The notes: a model not told the origin generated them from the sequence alone. Shown: positions 39,201 to 50,907, numbered from the stretch's first letter. The stretch is DNA of 64,000 nt from Saccharum officinarum (GCA_020631735.1 CM036159.1:94474656-94538655), one strand, 5' to 3'. Made by a program: numbers and translations.

Positions 39201-42200
39201 TTTGGTCCGTTTGGAGACGGTGTTAGTGTTGGTGCATGATAAGTGCATGGTTTGTTTCAAAAGTACCATAGGCACAGGTATCGTGTTGGACATACCTGAC
39301 GGTACTCCTAGGGGACGAGGCTCAAGTGGAAGCTCGTTTTAGTCTGTTTAGAGACAGTGTTAATATTGACGCAATATAGGTGCATGGTTTGCGCCGAATG
39401 TACCGGTCTTAGAAATCATTTTCGACGCACACCATGGAACTCGTAGGTGACGTGGGCCATGTTGAATCTTGTTTTGATCTGTTTGGAGACGGTGTTAGTG
39501 TTGGTGTAAGATAGGTGCACGGTTTGCGCCAAACATACTATAGGCTTAGGAATCGTTTTGGACGCACACGATGGAACTCCTAGGTGACATAGGTCATGTC
39601 AAATCTTGTTTCGGTCCATTTGTAGACGGTGTTAGTGTTGGTGCAAGATTGGTGCACGGTTTGCGCCAAACATACCATTGGCTTAGGAATTATTTTGGAC
39701 GCACATGATGGAACTCCTAGGTGACGTGGGTCATGTCGAATCTCGTTTCGGTCCATTTGTAGATGGTGTTAGTGTCGGTGCAAGATGGGTGCATGGTTTG
39801 TGCCAAACATACCATAGGCTCAAGAATCGTTTTGGACACACCCAATGGTACTCCTAGGTGACGAGGCTCAAGTGGAAGCTCGTTTTGGTCTGTTTCAAGA
39901 CAGTTCTAATCTTGACACAATATAGGTGCACGGTTTGCACCAAACATACAATAGGCTCAGGAATTGTTTTGGATGCACCCGATGGAACTCCTAGGTGACG
40001 TGGGTCATGTCGAATCTCGTTCCGATCCATTTGTAGACGGTGTTAGTGTCAGTGCAAGATAGGTGCACGGTTTGCGATAAACATACCATAGGATCAGGAA
40101 TCGTTTTGAACACACCCGATGGTACTCCTAGGTGACAAGGCTCAAGTGAAAGCTCATTTTCATCTATTTAGAGACAAGGCTAGTCTTGACACAATATAGG
40201 TGCACGGTTTGTCCTGAACATACCGCTGTCTCCAAAATCATTTTGTACGCACTCGATGGAACTCCTAGGTGATGTGGGTCATGTCGAATCTTGTTTTGGT
40301 CCGTTTGGAGACGATGCTAGTGTTGGTGCAAGATAGGTACATGGTTTGCGCCAAACATATCATAGGCTCAGGAATCGTTTTGGACGCACCCGATGGTACT
40401 CCTAGGTGATGAGGCTCAAGTGGATGCTCATTTTGGTCTGTTTGGAGATAGTGCTAATCTTGATGCAAGATAGGTACACAGTTTGCACTGAACGTACCAT
40501 AGGCTTGGAAATAGTTTTGGACGCGCCCTATGAACTCCTAGGTGACGTGTGTCACTTGGAATCTCATTTCGGTCCGTTTGGACAGGGTGTTTGTGTTGGT
40601 GCAATATAGGTGCACGGTTTGTGCCGAACATACCATAGGATCATAAACCATTTTTGGACGCACCTGATGGTACTCCTAGGTGTCGAGGCTGAAGTGGGAG
40701 CTCGTTTCGGTCTATTTGGAGAAATGCTAATCTGACGCAATATAGGTGTACGGTTTGTGCCGAACATACCATAGGCTCAGAAATTGGTTTGGACGCACCC
40801 GATGGAACTGCTAGGTGATGTGGGTCATGTGGAATCTCATTTCAGTCCGTTTGAAAACAGTGTAATTGTTGGTGTAAGATAGGTGTACGGTTTGCGCCAA
40901 ACATACCGTAGGCTTAGGAATTGTTTTGGATGCACCCGATGGTACTCCAAGGTGATGAGCTCAAGTGAAAGCTCGTTTTGGTTTGTTTGGAGACTATTCT
41001 AATCTTGATGCAATATAAGTGCACGGTTTGCCCCAAATGTACCATAAGCTTAGGAATCATTTTAGAAGCACCCGATGGAACTTTTATGTGGCTTGGCTTA
41101 TGTCGAATCTTGTTTCAGTCCATTTGTAGACGGTGTTAGTGTTAGTGCAACGTAGGTGCATGGTTTGCGCCAAACATACAATAGGCTCAGGAATCATTTT
41201 GGGCGCACCCGATGGACTCCTAGGTGACGAGACTCAAGTGGAAAATCGTTTTGGTCCGTTTGGAGATGGTGTTAGTGTCGGTGCAAGATAGGCACACGGT
41301 TTGCGCCAAATGTACCATAGGCTCAGGAATCATTTTGGACATACCTGACGGTACTCCTAGGGGACGAGGCCCAAGTGGAAGCTCGTTTTGATCTATTTAG
41401 AGATAGTGCTAATCTTGACGCAATATAGGTGCAAGGTTTGCGCCAAACGTACCTTAGTCTTGGAAATCATTTTGGATGCACATGATGGAACTCGTAGGTG
41501 ACATGAGTCATGTCGAATCTCATTTTGGTCCATTTGGAGACGGTGTTAGTGTCGGTGCAACATAGGTGCACGGTTTGCCAAACATACCATAGCCATAGGA
41601 ATCATTTTGAACGCACCCAATGGTAGTCCTAGGTGACGAGGCTCAAGTGGAAGCTCGGTTTGGTCTGTTTGGAGACAGTTCTAATCTTGACACAATATAG
41701 GTGCACCGTTCGCGCCAAATGTACCATATGATCAGGAATCATTTTGGATGCACCCGATGGAACTCCTAGGTGACGTGGGTCATGTCGAATCTCGTTCCGG
41801 TCCATTTGTAGACGGTGTTAGTGTTGGTGCAAGATTCGTGCACGGTTTGCGCCAAACATACCAAAGGCTCAGGAATCATTTTGAATGCACCCGATGGTAC
41901 TCCTAGGTGACAAGGCTCAACTAGAAGCTCGTTTTAGTCTGTTTGGACATAATGCAAATCTTGACGCAATATAGGTGCACGGTTTGCGCCAAACGTATCA
42001 TAGGCTCAGGAATTATTTTCGACGCACCCGATGGAACTCCTTGGTGATGTGGGTCATGTCGAATCTCATTCCAGTCCGTTTGAAGACGGTGTTAGTGTCG
42101 GTACAAGATAGGTGCACGGTTTACGCCAAACATACCATAGGCTCAGGAATCGTTTTGAACGCACCCGATGGTACTGCTAGGTGACGAGGCTCAAGTGGAA

Positions 42201-42791
42201 GCTCGATTTTGTCTGTTTAGAGACTGTGCTAATCTTGACGCAATATAGGTGCACAGTTTGCGCCGAAGTACCACAATCTCAGAAATTGTTTTGGATGCAC
42301 TCGATGGAACTCCTCGGTGATGTGGGTCATGCAAATCTTGTTTTGGTCCATTTGGAGATGGTTAGTGTTGATGCAAGATAGGTGCACGGTTTGTGCCAAA
42401 CGTACATAGGCTCAGGAATCATTTTTGACACACCCGATGGTACTCCTAGGTGACACAAGTGGAAGCTCGTTTTGGTATGTTTGGAGATAGTGCTAATCTT
42501 GACACAAGACAGGTGAATGGTTTGCCCCAAACGTACCATGGCCTCAGAAATCTTTTTGGACGGTTCCGATGCAACTCCTGTGTGACTTGGGTTATGTCGA
42601 ATCTCGTTTCATTCCATTTGTAGATGGTGTTAGTGTCGGTGCAAGATAGGTGCACGTTTTGCGCCAAACATACAATAGGTTTAGGAATCATTTTGGACGC
42701 ACCCGATGGTACTCCTAGATGACGAGGCTCAAGTGTAATCTCCTTTTGGTCTCTTTGGAGATGGTGTTAGTGTCAGTGCAAGATCGGCGCA
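30225..42791 (-). repeat. 137-bp centromeric satellite, reverse orientation, two subfamily domains
   Basis: The same satellite reads as its reverse complement here (CACCCGATGGAACTCCTAGG, GTGCACGGTTTGCGCCAAAC). Left part (30.2-34.4 kb): B monomers mostly carry CAACTAGAAGCTCG or CAACTGGAAGCTCG, and A monomers carry TCATCTAGAATCTC or TCATGTGGAATCTC. Right part (34.7-42.8 kb): B monomers carry CAAGTGGAAGCTCG and A monomers TCATGTCGAATCTC. A shortened A monomer with GTTTGGATGCAAGATAGG or close variants, lacking about 18 bp, is at about 31139, 31396, 32334 and 34088. Another recurring variant, GGTTTGCCCCAAACG or close to it, is near 34814, 37916, 38987, 41027 and 42519. No gene is seen. Confidence 0.88.
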
Positions 42792-43248
42792 TGTTGATGC
42801 AGGACCCACGGGGTTCCCTAGCGATGTGACTATAGGCCATGGGCCCTGGCCTGGCCCACGGGCAGAAGCGAGAAAAGGTGCAGCATCTGCTACATCAACT
42901 CTGAGTAGAGTAGGCCAGACTAGCCAGATTCCTATGGAAAGTACCTTCTGTATTTAGTTCAGGACACCTTCTTTGGATCCGACTAGGATTGTAATCGCAC
43001 TGCAACCTTCTCTACCGATATAAAGAGAGGTTGTGGGCACCCCTGTAATGAGAGACGATAGAACACAATCAATTCAACGCAAAGGCTAATGCTGATTGGA
43101 CGTAAGGCTATTACTCGATCACGATCGAGGGCCCGAACCAGTATAAATCGACTGTCTCTGCATTCACCATTGAGTTCTAGCATGCGCCGAAGCCTGAACA
43201 ATTGTCCTAGGTACCCCATGGCAGGCTATCGGTGGTCAAACACCGACA
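42792..43248 (+). repeat. 5' LTR of the Ty3/gypsy element, 457 bp
   Basis: It begins TGTTGATGCAGGACCC and ends CAAACACCGACA (TG...CA). TCGGTG, GTCAAA, CACCGA near the end forms a short hairpin. A TATA-like motif lies at 43019-43025. The primer-binding site follows directly. Confidence 0.8.
43019..43025 (+). promoter_or_regulatory. TATA box of the gypsy LTR
   Basis: TATAAAG in the context CCGATATAAAGAGAGG, inside the LTR about 230 bp before its 3' end. Position and sequence suit the start of the R region; this is by motif only. Confidence 0.55.
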
Positions 43249-43268
43249 GCTGGCGCGCTAGGTAGGGG
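43249..43268 (+). other. Primer-binding site of the gypsy element
   Basis: GCTGGCGCGCTAGGTAGGGG directly after the LTR end. This TGGCGCGC(C/T)AGGTAGGGG form is common in grass gypsy elements. I cannot assign the tRNA with confidence. Confidence 0.75.
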
Positions 43269-43747
43269 CTTGCAGTGCAATCGCGATCAAGAGCTCTACG
43301 GATTTTGACAACATGATCTTTCCAACGAGATCAATCTTCTTCTTCGGATCATGGGTTTGCAAGGTGGACAGTAAGGGCAACCTCTAAGGACGTCTTGTCG
43401 AGGCCCAGAAGGCCCATAAGGAAATCACTCTTCCAACGGGGTCAACCAAAGATCTCACCGAAAGATTCTCATGCCTTATGATATCCGAATCAACTCAAGT
43501 TCCCATGACAACCAGTCGCGACTTAGTGTCCGGGTCGGATCCCTCTTTGGGGTCCAATCCGGGTTCTTCTAGAGACGAATCAGGTTCTTTTCTGATTGGA
43601 CTCCGGAACACAGCATCAACTCTTCAAGAGATCAATTCGAACTTACTTTAGGTTTCTTCCAGGAAGTTGAGTCACCTCCCAACCAGACTTAACAATGTGG
43701 CGAGGGCGTATCAAGACTTACTCTAAAAAGCAATCAGTCTAGTACGA

Positions 43748-44040
43748 AGGCTACATAGGGATGAAAACGGTACGGATATTTTCTGACCGTATTCGAGACC
43801 GAATTCGTTTAGAGGGGTTTTAATCCGTCCGTATCCGAGTTCCGGATATTTAACATTCGATACCAATATTCGTATCCGAATATTAAATCACATATTTATG
43901 ATGTCGATATCCAATCGTATTCTATCCGACATTTTTTATACTATCCGTATTCGAATCCGAATCCGGACATAAATATGAAAACAAATACGATATCAGTGAT
44001 ATCCGTCCGTATCCGATCCGTTTTCATCCCTAAGGCTACA
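43748..44040. mobile_element. hAT-type MITE, 277 bp, with 8-bp target duplication
   Basis: The element (43756-44032) begins TAGGGATGAAAACGG and ends CCGTTTTCATCCCTA, a 15-bp perfect terminal inverted repeat. It is flanked by AGGCTACA at 43748-43755 and 44033-44040. The 8-bp duplication and TAGGG ends are typical of hAT elements. The interior is AT-rich with repeated GTATCCG/CGGATA motifs near both ends and has no coding capacity. It inserted into the leader of the gypsy element, so it is younger than that element. Confidence 0.85.
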
Positions 44041-44240
44041 TCTTACCGGGCCATAGGAAGGTCTTGTATTAACTGTAATATCTAAAGATTGCCTAGTTCA
44101 CTGGCCAGGTACTTTTCCCCAGAACGACAACACTTGACTAATTGAAGAAGCTATCAATCTACCCTACCAAGAGGGGTGGTGCGCTCCGTGATGCCAAACG
44201 CTCCAACTGAAGTCATCAGCAACTACAGCAGGCAGAGCTG

Positions 44241-45600
44241 GTGCTAGACCAAGAAGTCTTCATGATTCGGCGGCCACCACCAATGCCACCAACTGCACCC
44301 GACATCAGGTCTTCAGATTTATCAAAATCAAACATATCACCCAATGCTCCTGAGTACGATGGCGAGCCTGAGCATCAGAAACAAGCTAGAGAAAGAAGGA
44401 ACAAACTAAAAGAAGGTCACAGACATCGTGCCAGGCAACGAAAAGAAGCGTGGGACATGTACGAGGTAGAGTTGGCCGAATACAACAAGAGGAAATTAGA
44501 AAAGAGAAGCCAAAGAGTGGCGCATGGCCAGAGCACACAGAGCTCCTTACGACAAGATATGAGAGGCGCTAGAGGAACTCGAAGCGATCTCGCATCCCAA
44601 CGAGGAAACAAGAACGACTCCGTGAAGTTCTCTAGGAGACGGCCCTGAAGACACATGACGGAAGAACTCATTCTAAGCTTCTCGCCAAGACAGCGTCACA
44701 TGAACAAGAAGCACAAGTCCAAGGAGGTCTACCTTCGAAAGGCTAGGACCAAACGGGAGCCAGAATCGAGAGAAAAGAAGAGACCATGCCCAAAGTAATC
44801 AAGTCGGGCATCCGAGAAAAGAGAGAAACAAAGCATCTTACCAACTCATCCCCACGATTCCTTCCTAGGCTAAATGACAGCTGGTAGGAAGGGGGAGCTA
44901 AGTCAGAACACAGAGAAGTCGGAACACATGATAGGTTTCCCTATATTTTTAAGGCGACTTACTTCAGTATGACTGCCTCACAAGTTCAAGCCGTCAAACA
45001 CTCCAAATATGATGGGAAGACGAACTAAGGCAGTGGCTCAGAATCTAGTCGCAATCCATTGAACTAGCCGGCAAGACGACGATATCAAGGCATTGTTCTT
45101 TTCCATGGCCCTAGAAACCATGCCCCTCCAATGGTTCAACAAATTGAACCCAGGTCAATTAGAGGCTAGGAGGACTTGCAAAGAGCCTTCTGTAAAAATT
45201 TTGCATGCATCATTACACATCCCATCACGCATGCAGAGCTAAAAAGACTCAAGCAAAAGGGAGGCGAGAGCCTCATAGATTATTATCGACTTTCGGAGAA
45301 TTGCGTGCCCAAGTAAATGACATCACGGAACGAGAAGTGATCAAAGCCTTTTCTCACGGGATCATGGCTAAATGGCAATTTTAAAGTTTTTTTTGCAAAG
45401 GAAACCCAAGGAACAATGAAGAATTCAGACACGTGGTAGAAAAAGATAATTATGGCAAAAGAAAAACGAGGGAAAGGTTTCTGGACAGAAACAACCAAGA
45501 AAACAATAGAGGCAACTCGGACAGGAGGAATTTTTTCAAACATTAGACATCCAAACAGGAAGCGTGGACCAGACAACACCGTCGCCATGGCTGACAAGAC
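44241..45600 (+). pseudogene. Ty3/gypsy gag, frameshifted and interrupted
   Basis: The first part (44241-44648) is an open frame rich in Lys, Arg and Glu, including EPEHQKQARERRNKLKEG, which suits the N-terminal region before the capsid. A gag core follows after frame breaks at about 44960-45390: TDDIKALFFSMALETMPLQW, then, after frame shifts, ITHAELKRLKQKGGESLIDY and ITEREVIKAFSHGIMAKWQ, as in plant Retrotrans_gag domains. Stops and shifts separate these pieces. A clear zinc knuckle (CX2CX4HX4C) was not found in the part I read. Confidence 0.75.
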
Positions 45601-45959
45601 AAAAAAAATCAAAATTCAGAAGGTTCGAAGACATTGAGAATATGCATTGTATATGGCACCCGTAAGAAACCACACAACAGGAGATTACTGAATCTTCATT
45701 GATTGGTATGCAAAAAAGGAAAAAAAACAAGGATAAAGAAGAGGATAACAAGAAGAAAGACAAAGCCACACGGAAGACAAAGGTTTCCAATAGCCAAAGG
45801 GAATACTTGCAATAATCTTCTCTGGAGTTCCAGGTTCCAGAAGCAAGCACCAAGACAAGCTGGCTCTCCGTAGCATTATGGTAGCTGAACTAGCCGTCCC
45901 AAGATACCTGAATTGGTCATAATACCTAATCCAATTTTCAAGAGAAGATCAATAGACTA

Positions 45960-46709
45960 GCATTGGAAATGCTAGCCTATACGTAGTCTTAGATCCAACT
46001 ATAGTAGGGATGACAGTCACTAAGGTCTTGATCGATGGAGGAGCTAGACTCAACATCATATTTTCAGAAACACTAAGGAAAGATGGGGCTAGACTTTGCC
46101 AGGTTGATTACCCCAACAGGAGTGTCATTCTATGGAATAGTACCGACAAAGCTACTATGCCACTCGAACAATTCACTCTACCAGTTATGTTTGGAACACA
46201 TACCAATTACTGAACCGAATTCATTCAGTTTGAAGTTGCGAACTTTGAGACATCATATCATGCCATCCTTGGAAGACCAGCATTGGCCAAGTTCATGGCT
46301 ATACCTCACTATCCGTACCTCCTGCTTAAGATGCCAGGGCCTCATGGAAATACACTCCGTTCAAGGTGGATTTGAAGCGAGCTTTCGATTGTGACCTGCA
46401 AGCAATCCAAATCACAGCAAAAGTGCAGGCCAGTCGATAGCAGAGAAGAAATTACCACCGTTGCTACAACAAATGAACCCAGAAGAGCTAGAGATCCCGG
46501 CTAAGGAGCCTTGCATCCTTGCACCACAAAAAGAAGCCGATGTGAAGAAAATTGACCTCGGTACTAGTGACCCCGAGATGATGACAACCATCCGTGCTCA
46601 CCTCTCAGCTAAATAGGAACTCGTGCTCACGAACTTTCTTCGGGACAACAAAGGATATCTTCACTTGGAAGCTAGCCTGACATGTCAGGTGTCCAAGAGA
46701 GTTGGCTGA
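45960..46709 (+). pseudogene. Ty3/gypsy protease and start of pol, decayed and truncated
   Basis: At 46010 on, the frame reads TKVLIDGGARLNIIF, a retropepsin-like active site in the DGG form seen in grass gypsy elements where many aspartic proteases have D(T/S)G. Another frame gives MGLDFARLITPTGVSFYGIV and, after a stop, YHAILGRPALAKFMAIPHY, the flap and C-terminal part. A further piece up to about 46709 corresponds to the linker before reverse transcriptase, containing an in-frame stop. The TRIM LTR at 46710 ends it before any RT motif. Confidence 0.75.
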
Positions 46710-47098
46710 TGATGAGGACATCTCTACTATTACCCGCTGGCAAAGACGCAACAAAAAAAGGCCAAGTGGCCTAGTTGTAGTCAGGCGGCGACTGTGTGAG
46801 CCTCTGAATAATCCTACCTTACTTAGCTTGGGAGGAGGAAGCCACCTTAAAAAGAGAGCCACCCTTCCCCTATTGGACAAGTCTTTTAGGGACATTGGGC
46901 TTTCCCCGAGTGGGTGTGCATAAGAACTGTTGGGTTCCGGGCGACTTAATTTATTGGGCCTCGGCCAACCCCCACCTGGGCCGGATGTATCATTTGGTAT
47001 CCAGAGCTAGGCCTTGTTTAAGGGGTGGGAATGATGAGGACATCCTCCACTATTACCCGCTGGCAAAGACACAAAAAAAAGGCCAAGTGGCCTAGTTG
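46710..47098 (+). mobile_element. TRIM-like element, plus strand: complete LTR, 39-nt interior, truncated second LTR
   Basis: First LTR 46710-46992 (283 bp, TGATGAGGACATC to GATGTATCA). The interior, 46993-47031, has the primer site TTTGGTATCCAGAGC (one extra C) and the purine tract AAGGGGTGGGAA. The second LTR, 47032-47098, is cut after 67 bp where a different LTR begins. This is the same family as the array at 11870-13424, more diverged from it than those copies are from each other. It joins the gypsy pol fragment on its left; the other flank is lost, so its target duplication cannot be tested. Confidence 0.8.
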
Positions 47099-47958
47099 TG
47101 ATGACGACATCATTGGCTCAAATATGACCATGCCAACCACTTCTATACCAAAGGTGCAACCATTCTATATGAGGCTTATCATTGATGCATTTGATGAATT
47201 GATGCTGCACCATGATGTGTGTTCATTCTCATTTTTAGAATTACTTACATGGATCAAGGGAAGGTTTGATTGCATATGGAAAAACATGGAAGGTTAATGA
47301 AGTTGATTGGGGACCAAATCATAGTATTCCTAACGTCCCTCTGCTAGGCCACCACGTCACTTTGGTTCCAAAGGACAGAAAAGAGTCCAAGTCCAACACG
47401 TTTTGGAAGTTGAATTCGGACTCCAAAATAGTCCCAAATTTCGACGGTCACCACGACTTCATACGGACACCGATTGGGACGTTCTAGCACTTTTTGGAAA
47501 GCTTATCAGTCTATTTTCCAACGGATCTGGACTCATGGCTATATCTTAATCTGATGCTTCTGCAATCGTCGTTTCAACACCGGGACCTTTTTCTGCCTTT
47601 GGTGCTGCGTCACCATATTTTGGGCCGATGGTCCATGTATCAATTTGGTCCATTAAGGACGTGTCCTAGGGTTGGAGAACGACCCCAACACCCCCCTGGT
47701 CATTCCCTAGGTATTAATAAGGATTAGAAGCCACCACAAACAGATTGAGTTTTTGTTTGTTGAAAGTTTAGCCATTGCTACTTCCTTGTAGACGCGTGTG
47801 TTGACTAGACCATCCATTCTACTTGATTCAGAACCCCAACTTTGTGAGTTCAGATTGGTTTCTCATCTCTATATTTGCAATTGAGTTGCTTGTTCTACTT
47901 GTTCTTGCATGTTCCTCAATTGCTTATAGGAATTACCCTTGTGGTTTGGTTGATCGTG
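47099..47958 (+). mobile_element. LTR of the gag-only retrotransposon family, plus strand, cut by the gap
   Basis: It begins TGATGACGACATCATTGGCT inside a TRIM LTR and matches, on the opposite strand, the LTRs at 48059-48708 and 50923-51936. It covers about the first 860 of roughly 1014 bp. It differs from both of those at shared positions (for example AAACATGGAAGG where they have AGCATGGAAGG), so it comes from a separate insertion. Open frames inside it are not considered genes. Confidence 0.8.
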
Positions 47959-48058
47959 NNNNNNNNNNNNNNNNNNNNNNNNNNNNNNNNNNNNNNNNNN
48001 NNNNNNNNNNNNNNNNNNNNNNNNNNNNNNNNNNNNNNNNNNNNNNNNNNNNNNNNNN
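47959..48058. other. Assembly gap, 100 N
   Basis: Exactly 100 Ns between two copies of the same LTR in opposite orientation. Confidence 0.99.
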
Positions 48059-48708
48059 AAACCCCAATCTGTTTGTGGCGGCTCTAATCCTTATTAATAC
48101 CTAGGGGAACGACCAGGGGGGTGTTGGGGTCGTTCTCCAACCCTAGGACATGTCCTTAATGGACCCAAATTGATACATGGACCATCGGCCCAAAATAGGG
48201 TGTCGCAGCACCAAAGGCAGAAAAGGTCCCGGCGTTGAAACGATGATTGCGAAGCATCGGATAAGATATAGCCATGAGTCTAGATCCGTTGGAAAATAGA
48301 CTTGATAAGCTTTCCAAAAAGTGCTATAACGTCCTAATCAGAGTCCGTATGAAGTCGTGGTGACCGTCGCAATTTGGGACTATTTTGCAGTCCGAATTCA
48401 ACTTCCAAAACGTGTTGGACTTGGACTCTTTCTGTCCTTGGAACCAAAGTGACGTGGTGGCATAGCGGAGGATGTTAGGAATACTTGGATTTGATCCCCA
48501 ATCAACTTCATTAACCTTCCATGCTTTCCATATGCAATCAAACCTTCCCTTGATCCATGTAAGTAATTCTGAAAATGAGAATGAACACACATCATGGTGC
48601 AGCATCAATTCATCAAATGCATCAATGATAAGCCTCATATAGAATGGTTGCACCTTTGGTATAGAAGTGGTTGGCATGGTCATCTTTGAGCCAATGATGT
48701 CCTCATCA
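48059..48708 (-). repeat. 3' LTR of the gag-only element, partial
   Basis: 650 bp. On the minus strand it starts TGATGAGGACATCATTGGCT right after a purine tract and runs into the gap, so its end and target duplication are missing. Confidence 0.82.
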
Positions 48709-48721
48709 TTCTCCCCTTCTT
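48709..48721 (-). other. Polypurine tract of the gag-only element
   Basis: AAGAAGGGGAGAA on the minus strand directly before the 3' LTR. Confidence 0.75.
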
Positions 48722-49439
48722 GACAGCAAACCGTCCTCGGTTTGATCTTTGTTGGAGTATGTGTTATAGGTAAAAGTGAACCGTGCTCCCCTTCTTGATA
48801 TTTATCCTATTGCATATGGGGAAAACTAGAAAAACTTTGCAAGACATCATTAGTGTTAGTGCAGCCCTCAATTTGATCATGGTATTGTGGCCCAAAAGGA
48901 TATTTCAGATTAGAACAAAATATAAACTTTATGCACAAATATTCTCCTTTGCTGTCATATTTTGCCAATTGCATGAAGCGAACAATGATTAAAACTCGGC
49001 AAACCAGAATCAAATTTGAGTTTCTCTTTAGACAATTTAGATTACATAGAATATCAAATTCAATATAACCCAAAGTATTTAAAGAGGACAGTAAATTCAG
49101 TCATCTTGTGCACATGTAATAGGATGAAAAAGCTTATCTTCAGCACATTTGTATGGTTTCCAAACCAAAAGTATCACACTTATTCGCTACTTGTGGCATA
49201 GGAGTAAAAGAATCATCAGCACACACTCCTCTTTATCACAAGGACACAGCGAGTAATTCATTTTGTGACAAAGGAAAATCAGTAGTGGGTTCCACTATTT
49301 GTTGCTCTTCATTAGCATGCAGAGTGGACAAATTTTGGACATTATAGGTCACATCATTCTGGCAAGTATTCACAGATAATAGAATCTCTTTTCAGCATTG
49401 AGAGCTAGACAAAACAATTGACCAATATGGCAATATGAT

Positions 49440-49971
49440 TTGCTAAATAAACAAGGTTCGAATTTTAGAATTAAGCCCTCTCATGAATCTACTCATAACA
49501 TCTTCGATGCATTCATCCAATCCACCAAACATGATACAAATCTTAAAATTATGATAGTATTGTTTTATAGTCTTACTACCCTGCTTTAAGTTGTCTAATT
49601 TTGCAAGCAAATAATCAACATAATATGCAAGAACGAATGCATCTCTAAAAAAATTTGAAGTCTTTCCAAGATTCTGGAACTTTGTTGTGCCTACAAATGT
49701 GTTTCCATTCTAGCAAAGCATTTTCAATCAAAATATTAGAGGCAATACAAATCTTTTATTTCTCGGACAGGTCATGCTTATCAAATTCATTGTCTACTTT
49801 TAACTCCCAATCAATGTAAGCTTGAGGATCAAACTTACCATCATATAACGGCAAGTGTTGAATGACATCCTGAATATGAGGGTCTAGTTTCAATAGCTCA
49901 AAAATCTCCATATCACCTGCCATGATTCGTAGAAAACAAGAAACATAAAAAAATATGTATCCTCCTATCAA
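49440..49971 (-). pseudogene. Ty3/gypsy-like gag of the nonautonomous element, decayed
   Basis: On the minus strand an open stretch contains MAGDMEIFELLKLDPHIQD and LYDGKFDPQAYIDWELKVDN, a known gag N-terminal pattern. After a stop, other frames give LLAKLDNLKQGSKTIKQYY and YYHNFKICIMFGGLDECIE and EDVMSRFMRGLNSKIRTLF, in the usual gag order. The likely start is the Met near 49923. At least one stop and one shift break it. Nothing recognisable as a protease or RT follows on the way to the purine tract. Confidence 0.8.
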
Positions 49972-50907
49972 CTACTAGGATGTGTCGGTTGTAACTCTCT
50001 CAAACTCAACTTGTTAAAACAAGCCCTTACAAGTTCTTACCAAACAAAACAGGAGGTGATGGCAACCAACAAGTCTACAACCGTGGAGTGAAGTGTATCG
50101 GTGCCGCAACAACAACACCTGTCAAGCTGTAGTCGAAATATGTGGAGCTATAGGTGGGCTAAAGCAAGGAAGTACGAGCACCACGTTAGTCACAAAAGCA
50201 AGCTGAATAATCGTTCAACGGAGGTACTGTGCTGGTTCTAGGCTAAACCATGCTAGAGACGTGAGCCTAGACACAAAGGTAGTCACTAAAAAAGAACAAC
50301 TAGCACAGCATAAAGAAAACAACAGATTTAGCCCCTTGTTTCTTCTCCTTCTCTTGTCTTTTTCTTCTTCTTTTTCTTTCTTTTTTTGCAGAGGCCTAAA
50401 TGTTTTATTTGGTACTATGACAACCCAAACAATAATGCTATTGCACACAGCCTCTTCGAAGTCAGATTTAACAACTCTTGTTAATACCGCAGATGCGGAA
50501 ATCTCTAAGATGATTGTGGAGTGCTCAGATCGAATTTTGCTACAAGGTCACATCCGTTGGAAAGAAGACAACTTCAAGTTTCCAGATTGTATTTAAACTC
50601 CCAAATCGGACATCATATGGATCCGTGGTGGCAGAAACGCAGCAACGATGTATGTATATGGTGATGGTGGATCTCGTGGTGACCAAAACGTGATAGAACT
50701 CAAAACTCTAAAGCAATAGACACTAAGACCAGCAACTCGACACAACCGATGCAACCAAAAACTCAACAACCCTAACTAAGCAGTGCTAGCAAAGGCTCAA
50801 AGGGTTTATAGTAGTGCGGGTAAACTAATCTACTATTTTTTTGGCTTTTCTGGACTATAGGAAAATTAAAACAGCGAAGAATTGGAAGTCTCTCACCGAT
50901 AAACCTT
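49972..50907 (-). other. 5' untranslated interior of the gag-only element
   Basis: Between the PBS and the gag start I recognise no gene. It contains a purine-rich stretch on the minus strand (about 50330-50390), which appears on the plus strand as a long C/T tract ending TTTTTTTGCAG. An open frame at 50261-50596 on the plus strand crosses it but resembles no family I know and looks fortuitous. Confidence 0.55.

Larger units (their letters stand above)
42792..46709 (+). mobile_element. Ty3/gypsy retrotransposon, 5' part only, degenerate
   Basis: Element order is 5' LTR (42792-43248), PBS (43249 on), leader, decayed gag (about 44241-45600), and decayed protease and start of pol (about 45960-46709). 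The element is then cut off by a TRIM LTR. Reverse transcriptase, RNase H, integrase and the 3' LTR are absent from the window. A hAT-like MITE lies inside at 43756-44032. Frameshifts and stops run throughout, so it is dead. It sits at the edge of the reverse-oriented satellite, which stops at GATCGGCGCA before the LTR. Confidence 0.85.

Noticed and set aside
44241..44648. Possible host gene encoding a Lys/Arg-rich protein
   Set aside because: It follows a gypsy LTR, PBS and leader and precedes gag core motifs, so it is the N-terminal part of a decayed gag.
42792..46709. Centromere-specific CRM retrotransposon
   Set aside because: The surviving gag and protease do not look like CRM as I remember it, and no integrase chromodomain is present to test. 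It is reported only as Ty3/gypsy.
50330..50400. Intron-like C/T tract ending in TTTTTTTGCAG on the plus strand, followed by an open frame
   Set aside because: It lies antisense inside the gag-only element, no 5' splice partner or recognisable protein is seen, and the tract is simply the purine-rich leader read backwards.
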